This document shows positions 1 to 5,198 of a stretch of 5,476 bases of DNA, in pieces. Source of the DNA: DASPTT01 sp035623275 (GTDB lineage Bacteria; Actinomycetota; Acidimicrobiia; Acidimicrobiales; UBA8190); contig DASPTT010000061.1 in the NCBI GenBank assembly GCA_035623275.1, positions 1 to 5,476 of the forward strand. Reading direction: 5' to 3'. The translations under genes were made by a program, and so were the position numbers. The notes under the pieces were generated by a model, which was not told the origin of the DNA, searched no databases, and saw only the letters and a program-made list of their open reading frames with translations. Every line of letters starts with the position of its first letter. The first letter of the stretch is position 1.

Positions 1-13
1 GTACGCTGGCCCG

Positions 14-1519
14 GTGGCCCGGTTCTACGTCACCACGCCCATCTTCTACGTGAACGACGTGCCCCATGTGGGGCACGCCTACACGGTCGTCATCGCCGAC
101 GCCCTGGCCCGGTGGCACCGTCTGTGCGGGGACGACGTCTTCTTCCTGACCGGCACCGACGAGCACGGGGACAAGATCGCCCGGGCCGCCGAGGCGAACG
201 GGGTGAGCCCGCAGGAATGGGCCGACCGGACCGCGGCCCGGTTCGTGGAGGCGTGGGCCGGGCTCGAGATCTCCAACGACGACTTCATCCGCACCACCGA
301 GCCCCGCCACCACAGGGCCGTGCAGGAGTTCCTCCAGACGATCCACGACAACGGCTACACCGAGCTCGGCGTGTACCGGGGCCTCTACTGCGTGGGATGC
401 GAGGACTACAAGAAGGAGTCCGAGCTCGTCGACGGCAATTGCCCCATCCACGGGACGCCGGTCGAGCTGCTCGAGGAGCAGAACTACTTCTTCAAGCTGA
501 GCGACTTCGAGGACCGCCTCCTGCAGTGGTACGAGGACAACCCCGAGGCGGTCCGCCCTGCGGGCAAGCGCAACGAGGCGCTCGGGATCATCAAGGGGGG
601 CCTGGAGGACATCTCCATCACCCGGACCTCGACCACCTGGGGCGTGGAGGTCCCGTGGGACCCGGCCCACGTCTTCTACGTCTGGTACGACGCCCTGGTC
701 AATTACCTGACGGCCATCGGCTACGGCGACGACGAGGCCCGCTTCGAGCAGTGGTGGCCGGCGGTGCACCACCTGATCGGCAAGGACATCATCCGGTTCC
801 ACTGCGTGTGGTGGCCGGCGATGTGCATGGCCGCCGGGATCGACCCGCCCGCCAACATCATCGTGCACGGCTGGCTGCTGGTGTCGGGCGAGAAGATGTC
901 CAAGTCCAGGCTGAACCAGATCGCACCGGCAGACCTGGTCGCCGACTACGGCCTCGATGCCATCCGCTACCAGCTGCTGCGTGACACGCCCATCGGCCAC
1001 GACGGCGATTTCTCCTACGAGGCGATCGACGCCCGCTACAACGCGGACCTGGCCAACAACCTGGGCAACCTCATGGCGCGCGTGGCGACCGTGGTCGGTT
1101 CCAAGTGCGGGGGCGTGGGGCCCGCGCCCGATCCCGACAGTTCGCTCGCCGCGGTGTGCGCGTCGGTGGTGACCGACGCCGTCGACGCCTGGAACGCCGG
1201 GCTGCCCCACCTGGCGTTGGAATCGGCGTGGCGGTTGATCCGGGAGACGAACGCGGCCCTGGAGGCGGCCGAGCCGTGGAAGGCCGCGCCCGGTCCCGCG
1301 GTCGACGCGGTGCTCGGCAGCGCGCTCGAGGCCCTACGCGTCGTCGCCTTGCTCGCCACCCCGGCGATGCCGGGGACCTGCGCCGAGATCTGGCGGCGAC
1401 TCGGCCTCCCGGGTGATCCGGCGTCCCGGCGCGTCCCCGCCGACGCCGCCTGGGGCGGGTATCCCGGCGGGGTGCCCGTCGAGCGGGGCGCGCCGCTGTT
1501 CCCCCGGCGATCGGGATGA
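14..1519 (+). CDS. metG: Methionine--tRNA ligase (MetRS)
   Basis: Charges tRNA-Met with methionine in the cytoplasm, a class I aminoacyl-tRNA synthetase. The 501-residue product shows the class I signature as HVGH (18-21, variant of HIGH), the TGTDEHG strand (46-52), and a single zinc-knuckle set C126, C129, C143, H146 in the connective-peptide region. HLIGKD follows at 253-258 and KMSKS at 294-298, the latter followed by RLNQIAP, which is usual in actinobacterial enzymes. The helical anticodon-binding domain begins around ADLANNLGNL (344-353) and contains EPWK. There is no C-terminal EMAP-type tRNA-binding domain, so this is the short form. The GTG at 14 gives the expected N-terminus (xRFYVTTPIFYVNDVPHVGH), but only 13 bases lie upstream. 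The reading frame stays open to the window edge and no ribosome binding site is visible, so a start outside the window is possible. The gene overlaps tatD by ATGA at 1516-1519. Confidence 0.97.
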   Translation: MARFYVTTPIFYVNDVPHVGHAYTVVIADALARWHRLCGDDVFFLTGTDEHGDKIARAAEANGVSPQEWADRTAARFVEAWAGLEISNDDFIRTTEPRHHRAVQEFLQTIHDNGYTELGVYRGLYCVGCEDYKKESELVDGNCPIHGTPVELLEEQNYFFKLSDFEDRLLQWYEDNPEAVRPAGKRNEALGIIKGGLEDISITRTSTTWGVEVPWDPAHVFYVWYDALVNYLTAIGYGDDEARFEQWWPAVHHLIGKDIIRFHCVWWPAMCMAAGIDPPANIIVHGWLLVSGEKMSKSRLNQIAPADLVADYGLDAIRYQLLRDTPIGHDGDFSYEAIDARYNADLANNLGNLMARVATVVGSKCGGVGPAPDPDSSLAAVCASVVTDAVDAWNAGLPHLALESAWRLIRETNAALEAAEPWKAAPGPAVDAVLGSALEALRVVALLATPAMPGTCAEIWRRLGLPGDPASRRVPADAAWGGYPGGVPVERGAPLFPRRSG

Positions 1520-2352
1520 GCACCGCCGCGCCGGGCGGCCCGCCCGTCGGCCCGGCCGAGGGATGGATCGACTCCCACTGCCATCTCCAGGACGCCTATC
1601 GCGCCGCTGACCTTGGGGTCGCCGACGCCGTGGCCGAGGCGCGCGCTGCCGGGGTCGGCGGCCTCGTGTGCGTGGGGACCGATGCCGCCACCTCTCTTGA
1701 GGCCCTGGCGCTGGTGGCGGCTCTGCGGTCCTCGGGCGCCTTCGGGGCCTGGGCCACCGTGGGCCTCCACCCCCACGAGGCGGCGGCGGGGGTGACAGAG
1801 GTGTCGGCCGTGCTCGACACGGCGCTGGCCGAGCACCCGGGGAGGGTCGTCGCGGTGGGGGAGTGCGGGCTCGACTACCACTACGACCATGCGCCGCGCG
1901 CCGCACAACGCGACGTCTTCGCCGCGCAGATCGCGAAGGCGCACGAGCACGGCCTCACGCTCGTCGTCCATTCGCGCGAGGCATGGGACGACACCGTCGA
2001 TGTGCTCCGTCAGGAAGGCGTGCCGGCGCGCACGGTGTTCCACTGCTTCACCGGCGGTCTCGACGAGGCACGTCGGTGTCTCGATCTCGGCGCGTACCTC
2101 TCGTTCAGCGGGATCGTGACGTTCAAGAACGCGAGCGATGTACGCGCCGCCGTCGCGCACTGCCCGCTCGAGCGCATCCTCGTCGAGACCGACGCTCCCT
2201 TCCTCGCGCCCGTTCCCTATCGCGGGCAGCAGAACCGGCCGGCGTGGGTGGCCGAGGTCGGTCGTGCGGTGGCGTCGCTCAAGGGTCTCGAACCGCAGGA
2301 TTTCATGGAAATTTCGCGCTCTGTGACATTGGCGGCGTTCGCGCTCGTATGA
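1516..2352 (+). CDS. tatD: TatD family metal-dependent hydrolase (DNase)
   Basis: A TIM-barrel, divalent-metal-dependent nuclease of the TatD/YcfH family, in which characterised members have 3'-5' exonuclease or DNase activity. The metal ligands are in place: H21 and H23 in DSHCHL, E116 in GECGLDYHYD, H152 in VHSREA, H176 in FHCFTGG and D225 in ETDAPFL. The substrate-loop segment APVPYRGQQNRP is also present. The length of 278 residues is slightly above the usual 255-265, owing to about 15 low-complexity residues before the first strand. The ATG overlaps the metG stop (ATGA) and has no strong Shine-Dalgarno, which suggests translational coupling. The metG-tatD pair is a widespread bacterial neighbourhood. 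The last dozen residues (ISRSVTLAAFALV) do not show the T-x-N-A-x-R-x-F ending common in the family. Family assignment is secure; the physiological substrate is not known from sequence. Confidence 0.95.
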   Translation: MSTAAPGGPPVGPAEGWIDSHCHLQDAYRAADLGVADAVAEARAAGVGGLVCVGTDAATSLEALALVAALRSSGAFGAWATVGLHPHEAAAGVTEVSAVLDTALAEHPGRVVAVGECGLDYHYDHAPRAAQRDVFAAQIAKAHEHGLTLVVHSREAWDDTVDVLRQEGVPARTVFHCFTGGLDEARRCLDLGAYLSFSGIVTFKNASDVRAAVAHCPLERILVETDAPFLAPVPYRGQQNRPAWVAEVGRAVASLKGLEPQDFMEISRSVTLAAFALV

Positions 2353-2445
2353 GCACCTGGAGTGGTGTATCCACAGGGCCTCCGCAATATTGACGAGGAT
2401 TTTCTTGCCTCCGATGTGGTGTCACCCTCACGTTCTGGTGTCGAG

Positions 2446-2462
2446 GTTCACGGACCGTTCAC
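2446..2462 (+). promoter_or_regulatory. Direct repeat GTTCAC-N5-GTTCAC, possible operator
   Basis: GTTCAC occurs at 2446-2451 and again at 2457-2462, an 11-base period that puts both copies on the same face of the helix. Further TCAC tetramers lie at 2422, 2428 and 2483. The repeat sits about 30 bases upstream of the candidate -35 box, a typical position for a response-regulator activator. The MtrA regulator of actinobacteria controls cell-wall hydrolase genes and binds directly repeated motifs of a similar type. Assigning this site to MtrA is speculation. Confidence 0.25.
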
Positions 2463-2491
2463 ATCGCTCCCGACGCGTGGCGTCACCGGGT

Positions 2492-2520
2492 TTGCCGTCG
2501 TGGCGACACCCCTCTACCCT
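2492..2520 (+). promoter_or_regulatory. Candidate promoter of the RlpA-like gene
   Basis: TTGCCG (2492-2497) and TACCCT (2515-2520) are separated by exactly 17 bases. They match the primary-sigma -35 (TTGACA) at four of six positions and the -10 (TATAAT) at the three most important ones (T1, A2, T6). Transcription would begin near 2527, leaving a leader of about 44 bases before the CTG at 2571 and excluding the TTG at 2523 from the message. In GC-rich DNA such matches arise by chance, so this is a candidate only. Confidence 0.35.
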
Positions 2521-2522
2521 CC

Positions 2523-3215
2523 TTGGAGACCCCGCGGTCGACTCGATGTCCCCAGAGGAAGGGTGGAGATCTGAGGACGAGAAGCGCCGCAGGGGCACGG
2601 CCGCTCATTCGACTGGCGCTGTGTGCCGGTGTCGTGGTGGTGCCGCTGCTCCTGCTTGCAACACCAGGACGCGCGTCATCCGCTGTGGAGAGAGCCACAG
2701 CGGCCAAAGCGCACATTGCGTCGCTCACACGCGTCGCGTTGCCGTCGCGCCACGCGCACGCCGCGGACGCAGACGCGCAATGGGCGGTCCCGGTGATGAT
2801 CGTCGCCGGCTACGAGGCGACGACGCCGACCACCACGACGACCACCCCACCCCCGCCCACGGCCATCCCGGTGGCGCACGTGGTCGTGCCGAGCACCACC
2901 ACCACGACGAGCGCCCCCAAGCCGCCCCCGCCCCCGCCCCCGCCCCCGCCCCCGGCGCCGTCGCCGGCCACCGGTCACGAGGAGACCGGCGAGGCCTCCT
3001 GGTACGGGGCCGCCCCGGGAACCTGCGCGAGCCCCGACCTTCCCTTCGGCACCGTGGTGACCGTCACCGACCTCGCCTCGGGCGCCTCGGTGACGTGCAC
3101 GATCGACGACCGGGAGGCCCAGAACCCCGGCCGGGTGATCGACATGTCGGAGCAGACGTTCGCCCAGCTGGCCGACCCCTCCGTCGGTCTCATCGAGGTC
3201 AGCGTCCGCTGGTAG
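2523..3215 (+). CDS. Secreted protein with C-terminal RlpA-like double-psi beta-barrel domain
   Basis: Predicted exported, cell-wall-associated protein. Numbering from the TTG at 2523 gives 230 residues. A basic n-region with R28 and R30 leads into a hydrophobic segment at 31-46 and a likely signal peptidase I site near GRA (51). An Ala-rich stretch and a Thr/Pro linker follow (101-149: TTTTTT, TTTTT, then 11 prolines at 134-144). The C-terminal domain (155-230) has the RlpA/expansin-like hallmarks GEASWYG, LPFGTVVTVTDLASG, IDDR and GRVIDMSE. The TASGE loop of classical RlpA is replaced by a short GTCASPD turn. The only two cysteines of the mature chain, C168 and C192, could form a disulfide. 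Lytic transglycosylase activity is therefore uncertain; peptidoglycan binding or remodelling is the safer inference. The start is unsure: TTG 2523 has no Shine-Dalgarno, whereas CTG 2571 lies 8 bases after AGGAAGG and directly precedes the signal peptide. The gene occupies the slot that holds rpfB in mycobacteria. Confidence 0.85.
   Translation: METPRSTRCPQRKGGDLRTRSAAGARPLIRLALCAGVVVVPLLLLATPGRASSAVERATAAKAHIASLTRVALPSRHAHAADADAQWAVPVMIVAGYEATTPTTTTTTPPPPTAIPVAHVVVPSTTTTTSAPKPPPPPPPPPPPAPSPATGHEETGEASWYGAAPGTCASPDLPFGTVVTVTDLASGASVTCTIDDREAQNPGRVIDMSEQTFAQLADPSVGLIEVSVRW
2922..2954 (+). repeat. Hexanucleotide repeat CCGCCC, 5.5 units, encoding 11 prolines
   Basis: Strictly alternating CCG/CCC codons make an in-frame CCGCCC tandem repeat inside the linker of the RlpA-like gene. 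The run of 11 prolines would stall ribosomes without elongation factor P. The array is a likely site for slippage in steps of two prolines, which keeps the frame. It is a wall-spanning linker, so length changes would probably be tolerated. Confidence 0.9.
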
Positions 3216-3216
3216 C

Positions 3217-3234
3217 GGGCGCCGGCCGGCGCCC
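3217..3234. promoter_or_regulatory. Perfect 18-bp palindrome abutting the rsmA start codon
   Basis: GGGCGCCGGCCGGCGCCC is identical to its own reverse complement. It fills nearly all of the 19-base gap between the RlpA-like stop (3213-3215) and the rsmA ATG (3235). As RNA it can form a GC-only stem of 7 bp with a GGCC loop, covering the place where a Shine-Dalgarno would be. No T-tract follows, so it is not an intrinsic terminator. It could impose translational coupling on rsmA or be a dimeric-protein site on DNA. Confidence 0.65.
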
Positions 3235-4068
3235 ATGACGCTGTCGCGGCGCGACATCGCCGCCATGCTCGAGGCCCACGGGCTGCATCCCCGCCGCGCC
3301 CTCGGCCAGAACTTCGTGGCCGATCCCAACACCGTCCGGCGCATCGCGCGCCTGGCCGAGCTCGAGCCCGGCGACGCGGTGGTCGAGGTCGGCGCGGGCC
3401 TGGGGTCGCTCACGCTGGCGCTGGCCGAGACGGGCGCGTCGGTGACAGCGGTGGAGGTCGACCGGCACCTGGTGCCCTTGCTGCGCGAGAACGTCGAGCC
3501 CGTCGGTGTGCGCGTCGTCGAGGACGACGCCATGACCTTGGACTGGGGGGCGTTGCTGGCCGGTCACGACGACTGGTCGCTGGTGGCCAACCTTCCCTAC
3601 AACGTGGCGGTGCCCGTGCTCGCGCGCGTGCTGGACGAGGCGACGCCCGTCAGGCGGATGCTCGTCATGGTGCAGGAGGAGGTCGGTGCTCGTTTGGTGG
3701 CGTCGCCCCATTCACGCGCCTACGGCGCCGTGTCCGTGAAGGTGGCGTATCACGCGCACGCACGCGTGGTGGGCCGCGTCCCGGCATCGGTCTTCGTGCC
3801 GCGCCCCAGGGTCGAGTCTGTGCTCGTGCGCATCGAGCGTCGACCGGTCGTCGCCGTGGACCCCGCCATCGTCCCCGCGTCCACGCTGTTCCGATTGGTG
3901 CGACTTGGCTTCGGCCAGCGCCGCAAGATGCTGCGCGGTTCGCTGGGGGGCGCCGTGCCCGCCGGGGCCTTTGCCGCCGCGGGGGTGGATCCCCGCGCCC
4001 GCGCCGAGGACCTCGACGTGGCCGCGTGGGGGAGACTGGCGGCGGCGACGGTCGAGGAGGGGCCATGA
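3235..4068 (+). CDS. rsmA: 16S rRNA (adenine1518-N6/adenine1519-N6)-dimethyltransferase RsmA/KsgA
   Basis: Dimethylates two adjacent adenosines in the 3'-terminal helix 45 of 16S rRNA using S-adenosylmethionine, a late 30S assembly checkpoint; its loss confers kasugamycin resistance in other bacteria. The 277-residue product has every family motif: LGQNF (23-27), the SAM-binding EVGAGLGSLT (51-60), acidic E74 and D76 in TAVEVD, the catalytic NLPYN (119-123), VFVPRPRVES (186-195) and FGQRRKML (226-233). The ATG at 3235 gives the expected spacing to LGQNF and is preferred over the internal ATG at 3265. No Shine-Dalgarno precedes it; a GC palindrome occupies that position instead, so initiation probably depends on ribosomes finishing the RlpA-like gene 19 bases upstream. 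The gene ends in an ATGA overlap with ispE. Confidence 0.96.
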   Translation: MTLSRRDIAAMLEAHGLHPRRALGQNFVADPNTVRRIARLAELEPGDAVVEVGAGLGSLTLALAETGASVTAVEVDRHLVPLLRENVEPVGVRVVEDDAMTLDWGALLAGHDDWSLVANLPYNVAVPVLARVLDEATPVRRMLVMVQEEVGARLVASPHSRAYGAVSVKVAYHAHARVVGRVPASVFVPRPRVESVLVRIERRPVVAVDPAIVPASTLFRLVRLGFGQRRKMLRGSLGGAVPAGAFAAAGVDPRARAEDLDVAAWGRLAAATVEEGP

Positions 4069-4937
4069 CGGCGGGCGGAGGGGACCTGGGCGGGCTGGCC
4101 ACGGTGACGGTGCAGGCCCCGGCCAAGCTCACGCTGTCGCTCCGGGTGGTCGGGGTCCGCCCCGACGGCTACCACCTCCTGGACGCCGAGATGGTCGCGA
4201 TCGACCTGGCCGACACGCTCACCTTCGAGCCCGGGGACGGGATCGCCGTCGTCGACCAAGTGGTGGGCGGGCTGGGCATCGGCGGGGTCGAGACGGGCCC
4301 CGGCAACCTCGTCGCCCGGGCCCTGGCGTTGGTGGGGCGCCGCGCCGCGGTCCGCCTGGTCAAGCGCATCCCGGCGGGGGCCGGGCTGGGCGGCGGCTCG
4401 GCCGATGCGGGGGCGGTGCTGCGCTGGGCGGGCTGGCCCTCCGCCGCGCTGGCGGCGGCGCTCGGGGCCGACGTGCCCTTCTGCTGCGTGGGGGGACGCG
4501 CCCGCGTCCGGGGCATCGGCGAGGTCGTGGAGCCACTCCCGCCGGAGGACCGCAGCTTCGTCCTGCTCGTGCCGCCGGTGTCGGTGGACACCGGTGCGGT
4601 GTACCGGGCCTACGACGAGCGCGTCGCCCAGGGTGTCGGCGTTGCGGGGGGCGGTGACGGCGGCGGCAACGACCTGGAAGGGGCGGCCCTGGCGGTGGTA
4701 CCGGCGTTGGCGCCGTGGCGCGACGTGTTCGGGGAGATCACCGGTCGGCGCCCGCGACTGGCCGGCAGTGGGGCGACCTGGTTCGTCGAGGGGGACCCGG
4801 CGGGGCTGGGGATCGGGGAGCGGCCGTACCTCGTGCTGCGAGACCAGCGGGCGCCGGTCGTGCCCGTGCGCACCGTGCCGGCGGCGGCGACGGGGCCTGC
4901 GGCGGCGACGGGGCCTGCGGGGGCGACGGGGCCGTGA
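4065..4937 (+). CDS. ispE: 4-diphosphocytidyl-2-C-methyl-D-erythritol kinase
   Basis: A GHMP-family kinase that phosphorylates CDP-methylerythritol at the 2-hydroxyl with ATP, the fourth step of the non-mevalonate (MEP) isoprenoid pathway. Key features in the 290-residue product are PAKL with catalytic K21, PDGYHLLD (33-40), the ATP-binding glycine loop PAGAGLGGGSADAG (103-116), GADVPFC with catalytic D136, NDLE (202-205) and the third GHMP motif LAGSGAT (232-238). The start is fixed by AGGAGG (4055-4060), four bases before an ATG that overlaps the rsmA stop; an in-frame ATG at 4026 lies inside rsmA and lacks the Shine-Dalgarno. A Gly-rich insert (GGGDGGG, about 195-201) precedes NDL. The C-terminus carries an unusual tail of three AAATGP-type repeats (273-290) beyond the catalytic fold. 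rsmA-ispE adjacency is common in actinobacteria. Confidence 0.95.
   Translation: MTAGGGDLGGLATVTVQAPAKLTLSLRVVGVRPDGYHLLDAEMVAIDLADTLTFEPGDGIAVVDQVVGGLGIGGVETGPGNLVARALALVGRRAAVRLVKRIPAGAGLGGGSADAGAVLRWAGWPSAALAAALGADVPFCCVGGRARVRGIGEVVEPLPPEDRSFVLLVPPVSVDTGAVYRAYDERVAQGVGVAGGGDGGGNDLEGAALAVVPALAPWRDVFGEITGRRPRLAGSGATWFVEGDPAGLGIGERPYLVLRDQRAPVVPVRTVPAAATGPAAATGPAGATGP
4881..4934 (+). repeat. 18-bp tandem repeat, three units, at the 3' end of ispE
   Basis: Units at 4881-4898, 4899-4916 and 4917-4934. The first two are identical (GCGGCGGCGACGGGGCCT); the third differs at two positions and runs straight into the TGA stop. Each unit encodes six residues, AAATGP, AAATGP and AGATGP. Because the unit is a multiple of three, gain or loss of copies keeps the frame. 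The tail lies outside all recognised IspE motifs. Confidence 0.92.
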
Positions 4938-4955
4938 GAGGCGGGGGTCGGGGCG

Positions 4956-5084
4956 CTACTTGCCCGCGGCCCGCCGCTGCCAGCGGGTGGCCTTGAGCAT
5001 CTTCTTGTGCTTCTTCTTTCGCATGCGCTTGCGGCGCTTCTTGATACTTATAGGAACTAGAAGACCGTCCCATATCAGCAGCAC
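4956..5084 (-). CDS. bS22-type small ribosomal protein (AURKAIP1/COX24 domain)
   Basis: A very short, extremely basic protein whose core, IKKRRKRMRKKKHKKML then KATRWQRRAAGK, matches the actinobacterial AURKAIP1/COX24 family. The mycobacterial member (bS22, 33 residues) was found bound to the 30S subunit; mitochondrial relatives include mS38. The ending and the K/R-rich core are unmistakable. The start is not resolved. The frame is closed by TAG at 5088-5090, immediately upstream, and there is no ATG before the core. In-frame options are GTG 5082-5084 (overlapping the Shine-Dalgarno AGGAGG, 5084-5089), CTG 5079-5081, CTG 5076-5078 (5 bases after AGGAGG) and ATA 5073-5075 (8 bases after). An ATG at 5071-5073 is in another frame and would need a +1 shift. 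I give the longest version (42 residues); CTG 5076-5078 (40 residues) seems more likely. The gene is convergent with ispE, 18 bases apart. Confidence 0.85.
   Translation of the reverse strand: MLLIWDGLLVPISIKKRRKRMRKKKHKKMLKATRWQRRAAGK
5049..5074 (-). promoter_or_regulatory. Hairpin in the translation-initiation region of the bS22 gene
   Basis: On the minus strand, TATGGGA (5074-5068) can pair with TCCTATA (5055-5049): 7 bp including one G-U, with a 12-base loop. It starts 9 bases after AGGAGG and contains the out-of-frame ATG in its 5' arm. The segment is much more AT-rich than the rest of the gene. It could modulate initiation or frame choice, which is inference. Confidence 0.35.
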
Positions 5085-5089
5085 CTCCT
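5084..5089 (-). promoter_or_regulatory. Shine-Dalgarno AGGAGG of the bS22 gene
   Basis: A consensus AGGAGG (AGGAGGTG if extended to 5082) on the minus strand. Its strength shows that translation begins close by, even though no ATG of the bS22 frame is available within range. An in-frame TAG overlaps its 5' end, which rules out any start further upstream. Confidence 0.75.
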
Positions 5090-5170
5090 ACTCAGCGCAC
5101 CGTCATCGGCGGCACGGTAGCTGGCCTCTCGTGGCGAGTGGCGCCCGTCAGGGGGCCTGCAAGGCAACTC

Positions 5171-5198
5171 ATTTGCCGCTGTCGGCCCCAGCAGTCAA
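5171..5198 (-). promoter_or_regulatory. Weak candidate promoter of the bS22 gene
   Basis: On the minus strand TTGACT (5198-5193) is followed, after 16 bases, by GCAAAT (5176-5171). The -35 matches five of six consensus bases; the -10 matches only the last three. Transcription would start near 5164, giving a leader of about 85 bases. The -35 lies inside the left arm of the inverted repeat described at 5194-5270. Confidence 0.25.

Larger units (their letters stand above)
2353..2522 (+). other. Intergenic region upstream of the RlpA-like gene
   Basis: This is the only sizeable gap inside the five-gene block and it is visibly less GC-rich than its surroundings. No intrinsic terminator with a T-tract follows tatD; the best inverted repeat there is GTGG-TGTAT-CCAC (4 bp). 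The region contains five TCAC tetramers between 2422 and 2486 and a candidate promoter at its 3' end. I looked for ydaO-type (c-di-AMP) riboswitch core sequences, because that class precedes many actinobacterial cell-wall hydrolase genes, and did not find them by eye. A 70-codon GTG-started reading frame crosses the gap (2362-2574) but looks non-coding. Confidence 0.6.

Noticed and set aside
1036..2160. 374-codon minus-strand open reading frame opposite metG and tatD
   Set aside because: It is antisense to two genes with complete motif sets, is Arg/Gly/Pro-rich with no recognisable domain, and is what GC-rich codon bias produces on the opposite strand. The same applies to the other long antisense frames, such as 2676-3533 and 3199-3711.
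2389..2418. Alternative promoter with TTGACG at 2390-2395
   Set aside because: The -35 is good, but the hexamer 17 bases downstream (GATGTG) is a poor -10, and the better-spaced pair at 2492-2520 is closer to the gene.
2353..2522. c-di-AMP (ydaO-type) riboswitch before the wall-hydrolase-like gene
   Set aside because: The conserved core segments of that class could not be found by eye, and the available region of about 170 bases shows only weak imperfect repeats (GGCGTCACC / GGCGACACC).
2362..2574. 70-codon plus-strand frame (GTG start) spanning the tatD to RlpA-like gap, ending across the CTG at 2571
   Set aside because: No Shine-Dalgarno before the GTG, no domain or protein-like pattern, and it crosses the candidate promoter. 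Its stop overlapping the CTG is curious but most likely chance.
4938..4955. Bidirectional terminator between convergent ispE and the bS22 gene
   Set aside because: The 18-base gap is G-rich with no inverted repeat or T-tract.
4738..5073. 111-codon minus-strand frame starting at ATG 5071-5073 and running into ispE
   Set aside because: It shares the bS22 region but in another frame, destroys the conserved K/R core and reads antisense through the ispE repeat tail as Pro/Ala-rich sequence. The ATG is discussed only as a possible frameshift start.
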